From Arctopsyche grandis (lineage: Eukaryota > Arthropoda > Insecta > Trichoptera > Hydropsychidae): 64,000 nt of DNA. Both the position numbers and the translations under genes were made by a program. The notes beneath the pieces are model-generated. The model ran no database searches and was not told the origin of the DNA. It saw only the letters and a list, made by a program, of their open reading frames with translations. Below are positions 1 to 11,247 of this stretch, one piece after another; positions within the stretch are counted from its first letter, which is position 1, and every line of letters starts with the position of its first letter. Location of the stretch: the NCBI RefSeq assembly GCF_051622035.1, contig NC_135364.1, positions 16,925,001 through 16,989,000 on the forward strand, in the 5' to 3' direction.

Positions 1-928
1 GAACTAAATAAAGAATGTAATTGAAATGTTAAAATAGGTGTTTTTATATAATATTACAATAATGAAAATAGCATAAAACATCAATTTTGAAATTGTAGCG
101 TGTCCAATATTTCACCTAAATAATGACCAAGAATATTTATAAGGAAATTTAAATATTATTAATGATTCGCGTGGCTAAAAAAAGGGTCAATGTCAAATTT
201 TTTATTGTATGTAGTGCTGTGAAATCGAGGTTAAATAATTTGAAGAATGTTTACAATTTGAACTACATAATATTCAATTAATATTTGAGTATGTCAACTT
301 GAGTTACATGTAATTCAAAATAATGTACCTAACGTAATTTAGCATTCATGATACGTAAATATATGTATGTATGTATGTACTTTCTTACATAATTAAGGCT
401 CTGATGTTTTCGCATATGTATGTATACCTATTAATATATATGTACTCATTGAGAGCTTGATATACATATACATATGTAAGCTGGAGCCGGCTCGGTCTGG
501 TTCGTGCGAGCCGAAAATCAGTGAATAATTGGGTAACTTGCTTAATCGCAGAAAAAGTTATCAAACCAGATAAATTTTAAAATTGTAACTTGATACTAAT
601 AAGTAGATTTAGGCGTTGGCTTGGTGCTTTTATAATAACAATAGACACCTCCATTAATGTAAAAAGCAAGAGAGTAAAAAAGCGTGCTCGACAATAGTAA
701 ACTATTTTTTGTGCAAAGAGTATCGACCCAACGCCGATCATTGATAACAAGTTTAGTAATTTTTATTGATGTGAACTATGTATGTTCTATCAAAAAATTG
801 TCCTAGCACAAGTTTAAAGGGGAAAAATAGCAAGTATGATTACAATTAATAGTTCGAAAGCGAGAAGAGGTTTCAAACGAAAGAAAATAGTTAAAATATG
901 TACATTTGTATGTATGTACATATATGTA
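1..928. other. AT-rich gene-free stretch
   Basis: No convincing open frame, splice-bounded exon or RNA gene is visible on either strand. The sequence is AT-rich and carries short TATGTATGTA / ACATATGTA runs typical of the whole window. A small inverted or dispersed repeat cannot be excluded. Confidence 0.5.
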
Positions 929-1385
929 TGTTACGGTCCAAATGCTCGCTCCGGTTCATTCATGAACATGCAAGTTTGTTCATACACCAACTATTTGTTT
1001 TGATTTAAGTGCTAACTGTCAAAAACTATCTTCAGATAGATTCGTTAGCATGAAACTTTTGGCTGTCATTGCTTTTGAGCTGCAACCCTTTGAGATGTCA
1101 AAACGCCAAATATTTTAGAAGAAAGGCAAATCCTATAGAAACCACATTGCAACGTTTCCGCTAATTTTTAAAATATTACAACTCATGGTAATCATACATA
1201 CTAATAGGATGGGACAGATTATTGAGAATACTTAAACTTACATATGTCTAATAACTAGTTATTGCATGAACAAACTAGCCAATTTTTTCTTTTGTGTAGG
1301 TACGCTCAGATCGGGTCGTATATGAACAAACTAGTATGTTCATAAATGAACGAAATGTACATATGTATGTACTTGGATTGTAACA
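929..1385. mobile_element. TA-flanked MITE, Tc1/mariner-like ends (copy A)
   Basis: The left end reads TGTTACGGTCCAA and the right end reads TTGGATTGTAACA, an imperfect terminal inverted repeat. The element is bracketed by the dinucleotide TA on both sides (927-928 and 1386-1387), the target duplication expected of Tc1/mariner-type insertion. A second copy with the same ends lies at 35633-36551. Inside, both copies share related segments such as a TTGTTCATACAC stretch and an AACCACATT / AATGTGGTT stretch. There is no transposase frame, so this is non-autonomous. The 103-codon minus frame inside it is low-complexity and not credible as a gene. Confidence 0.7.
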
Positions 1386-1387
1386 TA

Positions 1388-4300
1388 TAATATACGTACA
1401 AGGATATTCGAATTTTTTGTCTATGGCGCATTTTTTTATAACTGTCCAATTTTTACCAAATCTTTGTAAGGGTGTTTTTAGCAGCACAACCTTGATTATA
1501 AGCATATACATATGTATGTACATATTACATATGTAAGTTGTAGAATGCGTGCGCGTATATATGTATTTACATATGTTTTTACTCAATGACCATCCTTGCT
1601 CACGTTAATAAGTACAAAACCTCTCATATCTTTAGCTGTAACTAAGCTATGTACAGTGGTGAAGTCGGGCTAGGTCAGGCCAGGTATTTCTTTTTGAGCC
1701 AGGTCGCCGCCCTGGCACTTTGATTGATATAAACATTGTTTTTCGAGTACAATTAAAAAATATTTTGACTAAAATTTAATATAAAATTATGTATTTCAAA
1801 TAATGTGAGCAGACTCTCGTTCTAACACTTGATGACCACAATCGAATAGTAATCTGAGCACATTCAAAACTTAAAAGACGTTTAATGAACTTTATTGGAT
1901 TTTTTTTATCTAAAACCACCCAAAACTTCGAAAGAAAACATGCTTTGAACTATTGACCATACGCACTTGAGGATAGATAAAATGAGGGAGCTCAGCTTAA
2001 ATGAATAGTCATCTCTAAATTCACATGTTAAAATTTGATAGTTTTTTGACATACATATGTATGTATGTACATGGTTTTAGCATTGCTAAAAGCAAATGTT
2101 GAAAAATTGACACACAAACACTGATTTTGCAAAATCAAAGGTGTTGAAGAGGGTGCATTATGGAAGTTTTTATAAAATATAAAAAAAAATATATTTTTTT
2201 ATAAATATTTCAACTACCAATATTAGGATACAACTTTTTTTAGTAAGGAAAAAAGCGGGGGGGGGGGTCATAAAAATTAAACACCGACCTGGTTCTTTTT
2301 TATTTAGCACTACACCTCTGCCTATGTAAGTTTCCATAAACAACATATAAAATTTTCCGTTGACTTCTGTTGAGACACATTTAGTGAAAAGTCAACGAAA
2401 CGATGGACAGGAAGAGCATAAACTTTTCAACCGTTTCAAGTTTTAATTCGCAAATCAAACGCTCCAGTGATTTAGCAACATAGCAGGTCAGCGTGGTTCA
2501 ATACTCGCCTCCGACCACGAACGAAGCGCCAAAACTACCGTAAAAGCAAAATAAACAACCGAATTTAATGAAACGGGCAAATTCAGTGTTTACACGCGAA
2601 TAAATTGATAGTTTCATTCCGCTTCCCGTTGCAAAACAGGGGGTGGCTCCAGACTCTTCTAATTTGCGTAACCCCGTAATACGTGAACACACGGGGCTTT
2701 ATAATAAATTGCGGTGGCCGTAAGTACAGTTTTGGGATACTTTAAATTGCGTTTCGTGAGCAGAATAGGGCCAAGCCCTCGACGGGTGAGTCACATTTGG
2801 CGGGTCACGGAATATGTGGGCGTAGAGTGCGACCAAACTGACCATTTTCATCCACCCCCATCCCCGGACGTGCATCCACCCCCGCAGCATAAACCCGTGT
2901 ACGTGTGATGTTATTATTAGTGAATACACACGATCGCGATCAAATTTTTAAATATGTTCACAAACACACGTGTTCGATGAATCGGGATTGAATTAAAACG
3001 TGGCCTCTTTGCCCACACGCGTATTTTGTGGTGACCATTGATGAACACATTTTCGTAGAAATTCCAGCTTTTAATCCGTAACATACATGTATGATGTGAA
3101 ACTGATGATTGTTTGCAGTAGTCGTTGTCCGAAATTGTGGGAGTTTCCATTTTAGTTAATTCAACCCGAACGCGTAAAATCAATTCCGTAATCTTCTCGA
3201 TTGGGATTTAGACATCGAGATTTTGGCTTGAACAAATCATTGATCACGTTTTCGATAGTTAGTCCTATTTATATTTATATTATATAATCCTATTTTTTAA
3301 TTTATCAACTAGCTGAACCCGACATGCGGTGAAATGCCACAATAACGCATGTAATTCCCGTTCCCGTTCCCGTTTTTGGGCGATTTTTTTTACAAAAACA
3401 ATCGACAAACCAAAAACCATATTTTATAGCATGTACATATGTATACATAGTATGATGCTAATAGTATTTTTTAAATGTTTTTACCTCAACTGTAAGTAAT
3501 ACTTTTGCTCTAGAGTTTCGAGGATCTTTGAGTTTTTCTCGGAAACCTTTCAGTGTATTGTACTGAAATTTCATATCTAGTTTTCATGATTTTTATACGA
3601 AATTCAATGATTTTACTTTTTTATTTTTAATAAGATTTTTCTTAAATATGCTGAAAGGCTTCCGTTGAATTGTTTGATTTTCTTACAATCTAAGGGTTAT
3701 ACGAGCATTTTGGGATGTTCTTTGGCTGTTGTATTTCATTTGAAACTTTGCTTCATTTTATTTTAAAATTTGTGTGTAAAAACTAGGGTATGATGATTCC
3801 CAATTAATTAATTATGATTGTAATATATCGAAAACTATGTAGTAGAAGTGCCCGGAGTCTTTTTAATTACAGAAAAAAAGGCTTTTACCCCGTTCAAACA
3901 CCAACTACAATTAAATAGAACCATTTTCTGCCGATATATTGTATGTTATGTTGTAGATAAAAAATGTGCCGACATGTTGTATATAGATAAAATAAACAAT
4001 AATTTAGTGGTTTGTAAAAATATTTTCAAGTACATTTATTAGTATTAGTATTTAAATAAGTCCTATTTTCAATCTAAAAATTAGCTAAATAGTGGAGTAT
4101 TTAAAATAGTCAACTTATACATGAAGCCGGAATCATGTGAAAAAATAATGCGTCCTGTTTATTTCGTAGAATCTGAAAAATCATTAAGTGAACTCGTAAA
4201 AAGGTAAACTCGATAAGCGAACTTTTATTGTATTGTACGTTCAAAGGTTATCGCACCGTTTTTATTTTTGAATAATGAATGTTGATAGTAAATGGTATTG

Positions 4301-5759
4301 GATGGAACAAAGTTGAGTGTATCAAATCAAGGTTCCACAACGGTGAAAGTGATACAAAAATAGTCATCCTCGCCGCTACCACCTCGGTCTATTTCTATTG
4401 TTGGAGACTTATTAATTAGTTTCTCGCGAGCAATCAATTTCAGAAACGTTTCACTGTTTATGCTGTGCAAACGCGACATTTGCTATCCCTACAATGAAAG
4501 CGTGATTTTATCTCTGCGCCAAAAAACTACTCTGAGATATGTATATTAAAATACTAGCGCGGTTGAATAACATCACGTTCGAATAGTTGAGATAACTTTC
4601 GGCAATGTTTGTGAAAATTGGCCCGAAAGCCAGAGCGAAGGCGCGTTTTCAAATCTCTCCACCGGAAAGCACACAAATATTTTCATGGGAAGGGAACAAG
4701 GACATAACAGAAGTGCAAACGAAGACGGCAGGCAGGATCAATACTGAGAACATTAGTATTGTATATATTTATACTGTTCATATGTGTTTGTGTGTAATCT
4801 CATATAAATACGAATAACAAAACATATTTATTCATAGAATACGAGATTGAGATTTATTCGCTAAATAATTGAACGCATGCGAAGATTTGAAAGAAAAAGA
4901 AAATGTAACTGAATTTAATCCCTGTACATATGTTCCATTCGAAAAATGTTTTTCACTTTTAGTGGGAAGGGCGAAAAAATAAATCACAGTAATTGAAAGT
5001 GCATCATTTATGTATATCTACTCTTTGCTTTGTGTAAACATTTCTCCTTATTTCATCCCCCAGACAAAGGCGACTTCACCACCTTAAAATTTAAAAATAA
5101 GTCTTGATAAATAAAATATAAGAAGTTTATTCCCCGCACGATAGATTCTACATCTAAATTTTTAAGTGCATTTTAAGTACATTTTACTAATTTTTCCAAC
5201 AAATTCAATTTCAAATCACAATTCATTCGATCTTTGCCAAATTACAATTTATTTATATATAACTAGTGATTTTACCCGTTTTCGCTCGGTATTTGTAATA
5301 TAAACCGCTTAAACATGGCTAATCTAATAGTATAAATTTTATTAAATTTATTTGAATAGTTTTATTTTATTTAAATTAATTTGAATATTCATTTGTTTTT
5401 TTACTAAATTTAACGTCACGGATTCTACGAACCAAAACTTATATATGTAGGTACATACATATATACAAAGTCTCTTTCGAAATTATATATTAGATTACAA
5501 CTATGTATATTTTTTCCATTTATGATATATTTAAAACATATTACGAGATTTTATATTATGAGACTTTATAGATACAAATACATCTAAACGTCTAACAAAG
5601 GAAAAATTTTAATAATCAATTTGAAATATTTAAGAGACATATATATTATAATATGTAGTTAGTTAATTGAATGCAAATTAACTGATAAATTAAACGTTTG
5701 TGTAAATTAATTGTTTGTATACAAAAATATGACTCATAATTTGGCCCCGAAAACTCGTT
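1388..5759. other. Gene-poor region with dispersed repeats
   Basis: No gene can be supported. The stretch at about 2490-3200 is less AT-rich and holds several overlapping frames of 60-90 codons, none with a recognisable domain. Around 3310-3800 a CTAGCTGAACCCGACATGC-type sequence and following text resemble a dispersed element; its GGAAACCTTTCAGTGTATTG stretch recurs in inverted orientation near 16760. Around 5261-5500 lies one copy of the repeat family described at 26571. Confidence 0.45.
5261..5500 (+). repeat. Dispersed repeat, TTTTACCCG-TTCGCTCGGTATTTG family
   Basis: The block begins near a GTGATTTTACCCGTTTTCGC motif. It continues through an ACATGGCTAATCTAATAGTA stretch, and then ACGTCACGGATTCTACGAAC and AAAGTCTCTTTCGAAATTAT motifs. 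The same ordered motifs occur in tandem at 26571-27560. The class of element is not clear from the sequence. Confidence 0.6.
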
Positions 5760-5831
5760 GCGATGGTGGTGTAATGGTCAGCATAGTTGCCTTCCAAGCA
5801 GTTGATCCGGGTTCGATTCCCGGCCATCGCA
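5760..5831 (+). tRNA. tRNA-Gly-TCC: tRNA-Gly (anticodon TCC)
   Basis: This is a 72-nt cloverleaf. Acceptor strand GCGATGG pairs with CCATCGC. The anticodon loop CTTCCAA gives anticodon TCC, which reads GGA. The T arm contains GGGTTCGATTCCC (internal B box), and the D-arm region GTGGTGTAATGGTC fits the A box. A T-rich Pol III terminator follows at once. It decodes glycine. The next tRNA (Asp) is on the same strand about 350 bp downstream. Confidence 0.96.
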
Positions 5832-6180
5832 CATTTTTGTTTTGCATTTTTATACCGAAAAATCTATTTTTAATTATTTTCCATCGAAAATTGTTTATTT
5901 AGAACTTCGCAGGGGCAACCTTGAAAGTTTTCAGTTTAATTTTAAGCCTAAACTTTTTTGGTCACGAACCTTGCTTTGAGTCTAACGCAAACAAAACACC
6001 GATATTATAATTAGATCGTTTTGTACACACTATCAGAAGAACGTGAATTTTAATAGACGTTTTACGTCAACATGAATTTGAATAAATCATTAAATTTACA
6101 CGAAAACGCACAATCTTATATAAATTATTATCATCGTGTCTATTAATACTAGTAATAAAATTTGAACGACGTGACACAAG

Positions 6181-6252
6181 TCCTCGGTAGTATAGTGGTC
6201 AGTATCCCCGCCTGTCACGCGGGAGACCGGGGTTCGATTCCCCGCCGGGGAG
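6181..6252 (+). tRNA. tRNA-Asp-GTC: tRNA-Asp (anticodon GTC)
   Basis: This is a 72-nt cloverleaf. The acceptor 5' strand TCCTCGG pairs with CCGGGGA at the 3' end, with one wobble-type pair. The anticodon loop CTGTCAC gives anticodon GTC for aspartate codons. The T arm has GGGGTTCGATTCCCC (B box) and the D arm has TAGTATAGTGGTCAG. A run of nine or more T follows immediately as the Pol III terminator. The gene looks intact. Confidence 0.97.
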
Positions 6253-6261
6253 GTTTTTTTT

Positions 6262-7640
6262 TCCGGTTTTTTAACTTTTACATTATCATTTTGAAACGTA
6301 GTACCAGTTTTTATCATGATAAAATGATATTTATCCGTGTGGTGACGTTTGAAATATACTTTATAAACATGAGACGATTCCCAGTGGCGCTATGGGTGGG
6401 TACTTGCACGAAGATCGTATGATGGATACCCACGGGACCTTCACTGGTTTCTCGTATCCATACGAAGTAACTCTATTGGAAATAAAATCGCGTGTTTCTT
6501 ATTTTTTTTTCTCTCTCCTTACAAATGTATGTATTTGTAGCTTAATGCGTATTTGAAAGTTTTAAAAGAGTTTTCTTATTTGCTTGTATAGGTGCTGTAT
6601 GTACATATTTGTAGAATGTTTTCAGCAAGTGGTACAATTTAACAGTCATGCTGAATATAAAAATTCTCGATTTTGTATATACAGCACATAAAATGTCCAC
6701 ATATTATATAATATAATATATATGGACATATTTATGTATATAGCCGTTTTACATAACATCCGTTTTTTTGTTATATGTATTGTATTCAAAATTTAAATCA
6801 TAATAAATAAAAAACTAAAACTATTTATTTTCTGTTTGTTTATTATTGTTGCTGTACAATATTAGGCGGATAGGTTTGAATTAGTCTCTTCTACAATTGT
6901 TAAACTCTTCTAAACTCGGCCAAAGTTTTATTCAAAAATATGCCTTTGAATGTATGATAATTTAATATGAAATATTATTTGAACATATTGTACATACATA
7001 CGGTATATACTTTCACTTATATAAACAAATATGTATATGCGAATTATATTAATTTATAATAAATAATAATTTAGTTTCGATGGATACGTTAGAATAAATC
7101 TATCAATTCATATAATGCTTATGAATCTATATAGGGGAAATATATCATTGAAATTTATTTTATATACATAGTATTCACTGAATACATTGGACTTTAACTC
7201 GGCTACATTACACTTAAAATTAGATACTATTCACTTGGTATACCTTAATTTTTAATTTTAAAATAATAGATACTATACATTTCATACACCTTAGCCTATA
7301 CAAAGTAATGTTAATTGAAAAAATACAAACATGATTAAAAAAAATACTGGCGACTGGGTCATTTTTAAATTATAATAGTGGTATTTTTCATTTTAGTCCT
7401 AACAGAAATTTCCTAAGTAGCCTATTTTATTTGTCTTCAAAAGTTAATCTTCTGAAAAATTTGTCAAACAATCGATCGAGAATGCGACATTCCAAGTCCT
7501 CGTTATTTATTTCTGTGCGCTCCGCACTGATTTATTATGAGGGAATCGTTTGGTGAGCCGAGTCCCTTACCATAATTGTACTCGAGAAGTTTGGTGTAAA
7601 TTTGTGTTATTTTAACAAAATAAATAGTTCAGAATGATGT
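6262..7640. other. AT-rich gene-free stretch
   Basis: No supported gene or repeat. The sequence is strongly AT-rich with TATA runs around 6700-6730. Confidence 0.5.
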
Positions 7641-7889
7641 TTAAAAGACACAAATCAGAATATTCTTAGTAAAATTTTCATAAATGCTAGAAGAGACGAG
7701 TAAATTAAAAAATGTTTTGTCTTCGACGGAACGCCTACATGTACACAACAATTCGCCAGTAGAGAGTAGAATTGAGACGGCGAGTCTGTGCAAGCGAATG
7801 ACGCGGCGGACCATACCATTACAATCCACCATCACTACCACTTCCACTACCTCGTGTAAGGCCGATTCCAGTTTCTGAACTTCGCTAAT
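7641..7889 (-). other. Possible coding exon, strand uncertain
   Basis: A less AT-rich block is open on both strands. The minus-strand frame starts just after an acceptor-like TTATTCATTCAG (exon would begin at 7889). It runs about 80 codons with a VQKLESALHEVVEVVVMV stretch. The plus-strand frame 7684-7878 starts with ATG and holds a Ser/Thr-rich tail. Neither has a recognised domain, and no partner exons were found. It could be a last exon of an unseen gene or chance. Confidence 0.25.
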
Positions 7890-7981
7890 CTGAATGAATA
7901 ATATCAATATGGGCAACGATTTGAATTTATTGTAATTGAATTGTTGATATTTTAAAATTTTAGGTAAGAGATTTTAGGGGA

Positions 7982-8020
7982 TTAGCCTAGTCCCTCTAAT
8001 GATTATAGGGACTAGGCTAA
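7982..8020. repeat. Perfect 14-bp hairpin
   Basis: TTAGCCTAGTCCCT (7982-7995) is followed 11 nt later by its exact reverse complement AGGGACTAGGCTAA (8007-8020). No gene is adjacent, so a role as a terminator or small RNA is not supported. It may be a foldback remnant. Confidence 0.7.
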
Positions 8021-9048
8021 CTAGCAGTATTAAATCTGATTTTTATTTTATGTATTATCGTTGCTAAATTCATAATAAAAATTATATTTTTCAACATTCA
8101 TCATTATTTTCAGTTATGCAGGCTACAGCTTTTCTGCGTTCAGCTCAACTTTTATTATATGCAGGTGCATTTGTTTAATTTCCACTATGGCTTGGTCGCA
8201 ATTTGCTTTTTTGTTTCAGCAACTCCACTTCTGCCATGGTCTGTTACTGAACGACACTTCAGCGAGCTATTGTATTCCTGCCTATCTCTCTCCCACGGGA
8301 GAGGAAAATTTTTTTCCTCATTTAAAATTGCAAAACGGAAGTTTGTCGTATGCTTCGCGCAAATTTTCCGGCCGGAAACAATCTCGGAACAACCATTGTA
8401 TATCTACATGCATACATACATATCTAGATACATGTATTATAAATAAAATGAATGGGTCAAGTTAAAATTTAAATTGCTTCCGATCGCTTTGGTGTAACTC
8501 AAACTAAATATTAAAATCGCGATCGTAATGAAAATGACTTCAGCTTTTTAAGACCACCTGCTAATTTTGGGTCGCGAAACAGTTTCAGCTTTATTAATGA
8601 AACACTTTCGCATGTCGGTGGGCGTCTGAAGGGGCTGGCCGTTTAATTTTGACCCACGTGCTCAAAAATTGTAGACTTTTGTAGATGCCTGCCGCAGATA
8701 AAAGTCACGCCATTTTAAATTCCTGAACGTTTTCATGAAGCCTTTCGTTTTGTTTGCCTTCAGACACGTCTGAAGTACCAAAACACGTGTATAATGCTAT
8801 ATCTGTGTGTGCACAAAAGCAGCTGAATAAATTTCACGATTTGAATAATCACGTGTTTTGGTACGTGTATGATTTGACGCATTCTGTGGTGCATGTTGGT
8901 ATTCAACGCCCCAATGGGACACGGTGGGGAATGTGTTAATTTACCACTCATACATATTATATAAAACACCCCATATGTCATTCTCGGGGAATTTCATGAT
9001 TCAACGATATATTTTTATATATTTATTTTAGTCAGCATATAAATTATT
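8021..9048. other. Gene-free stretch with CACGTG-bearing inverted repeat
   Basis: Overlapping frames at 8159-8465 and 8754-8981 show no domain. TACCAAAACACGTG (8776-8789) is inverted as CACGTGTTTTGGTA (8850-8863), forming a 14-bp stem, and a CAGACACGTCTG palindrome lies just before it. No gene is assigned. Confidence 0.45.
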
Positions 9049-9473
9049 TAGGTTTATTTATACCAGTACAGCTCAAGACGGCAACTACACCTAGTAGGAA
9101 AAATATTCTTTAATACATCCTATGTATATGGACACGTTCATATGTTCCGTTATATTATATTTACGTGGCGTATTCGTAACAGCAGCAAGTGACACGATCC
9201 ATTCATATTATACAGCAGTATGTCACAGAAACGTATCGAGCAGAATCAGTTTTCTTTGGCCAATGTACAAATATTCTCACATGACGTTACGAGGTGGCGA
9301 GTGCACCCGTACTAACGAAAGTGCATATGCCCATATGAATATTTTTGGGAACGTCGTATTGTGATAATATTGACGTTATATTGTGTTGTATAGTATGAAT
9401 AGAAATAGTATTGTCCGTTCAGTGCTGTGCCGAGCTGTTGACTTGCAGTGCTGGATAATAAAAACGGACCTTA
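9049..9473. mobile_element. MITE, AAGGT-ended foldback family (copy 1)
   Basis: The left end TAGGTTTATTTATACC and the inverted right end (ACGGACCTTA on the plus strand) form an imperfect terminal repeat. Internal blocks such as ACAGCTCAAG..CGGCAACT, a CATATGTTCCGT stretch, a GACACGAT..ATTCATATTATACA stretch and AGTGCTGGATAATA recur in the same order at 33705-34218. A third, more palindromic relative lies at 62987-63187. There is no coding capacity; the frame 9122-9364 is not conserved. Confidence 0.6.
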
Positions 9474-10900
9474 GGAGCGTCGTTTTCTGAATTTTCCTAC
9501 ATATTTTATGTTGTTGTTGAACATACTTAGGTACATACATATATACGTACATATACATAAACTGTAATGTAATGCTGTTATGGCAAATTATGCATACTTT
9601 TATTAGTCAAGTTGTTTAGAATTAAAGCGAAAAGATACAGTTCATCTGGACACATAAACCCATTAAATGTGTAGAAGAATCATAAAGACGCGACAGTGTA
9701 AATTAGAAATGTTTACTCCACGACTTGCTAATAGTTTTATACCATGCTATGTAGTTATTATCCTTGTGAAGAATGAGAAGAAAAATAAATGACTATTTAC
9801 ATATGTACATATTATACATGTACATATGTACTTCGTATTTTAGTACTACAGAGAGGTATTATGGAGTCGTTGACCAATTTCATCGCCTTTCGTTTATTTT
9901 ATTTCTTGTTTCACATTTTTATTAGGTCGGTCGAATGTACTAAGAATTTTTAATGCTGAAACAGTTTTAAGGAATAATAAAATCAAAACTATGTATATTA
10001 TATTATAGCGATGTTATACATATGAAAGTTCTATGCCACTATGACGCAACCCATAGCAAACGGTCTCTAGAGGTAGCAAACTCTCGGATTTTACCCTCGA
10101 TTCTTCTCACAGAACTTTTTTTTTCACAAGGCAAAAAATGAGGATTCTTTGGGGGAATCCCAGCTCCCGTCGGCGACGTGGGATATTTCGTGTGTAACTT
10201 TATGGGTGTCGCGTGTCATTTTATTCCCCCTATTTTGTTCCCGTTCCAGTTTTCGCGAACGCACTCGCTATTCGCGGTAGCGAATGTGAATTATTAAACG
10301 GCAAATTACCATCCCGTACCTGCCCCAGTTTCAATAAAAAACAATGCTTTTTTTTAAACAGACATAACTTATGGGACTTTCTTAGTACCAGATATATTAA
10401 GGTACATACACTGGAAATTTACATGGAGAACATTTGTGTTTATAAGACTACATATACATACAAATGTACTTTTATTTTATTACATTTGCCTCTCTCCGAA
10501 TCTTCTTTTATTTTGTGATCTACTCAGTTTCATTTGTTCATCTTACTAAATTTATTTTTACCGCTTTAGCCTCTTTTTCTAAAACCTGTTGGGGAGTATT
10601 TGAACACTTGCTTTGCACATTTTCACTCACTTTTCTATGTTTCACCATTTTCACCATTATTTCACCATCATTATCATCTACGCGTGCATATTTCTATAAT
10701 ATAGCTTTTAATGATGCGTGATAGTAGTATAATCGTAAAATGAATTTTTATCTAAATATCTTCGTAAGTGTACCTTTAATATACATATGTACCAGTCAAC
10801 GTATTGTATATTAGGTAATTGATGCTCGTGGACCACTGGTTTACCACCGCTAATCAGCTGATCAGCGTATAAACAAGCCGTATGTGTACAACAACCAATA
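9474..10900. other. AT-rich gene-free stretch
   Basis: No supported gene. Frames at 10213-10721 overlap one another, are low in complexity and lack splice or domain support. Confidence 0.45.
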
Positions 10901-11247
10901 GGGTGAAAACACACTGAGTGGTATGGAACGTCACAGTGGGTGTTCCCCAAACCGAATTCGGATGTAGTTGCACGTGTAGAATAAATGTGTTTGGGAGGTC
11001 GCACGTGTATGCATATCGATATACAACCGACAAGTTTCTCCTGCATTCTTTCAAATATGGGATTCACCGTTATCGATCACTGTCAAGCAAGGATAAATAC
11101 AAGGATAAAATATCACCGAAAACACTCCAGGGGGTGATTTTTGAGACTGTGTACTATTTATATGGGTTAGGGGTGCTGCGTATTTTTCGCATGTTTAAAA
11201 GTATCTAAAAATACACCTACTACGTACCACTCAGTGTGTTTTCGCCC
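10901..11247. mobile_element. MITE with 23-bp terminal inverted repeats (copy 1)
   Basis: The left end GGGTGAAAACACACTGAGTG.. (10901-10923) matches the inverted right end ending TGTGTTTTCGCCC (11225-11247) over about 23 bp with one mismatch. The body is about 347 bp and is repeated in the opposite orientation at 42996-43316. Both copies keep an open frame of about 90-96 codons containing the stretch FGRSHVYAY and HRYRSLSSKDKYK. No clear target duplication is seen, so the superfamily is not assigned. Confidence 0.75.
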
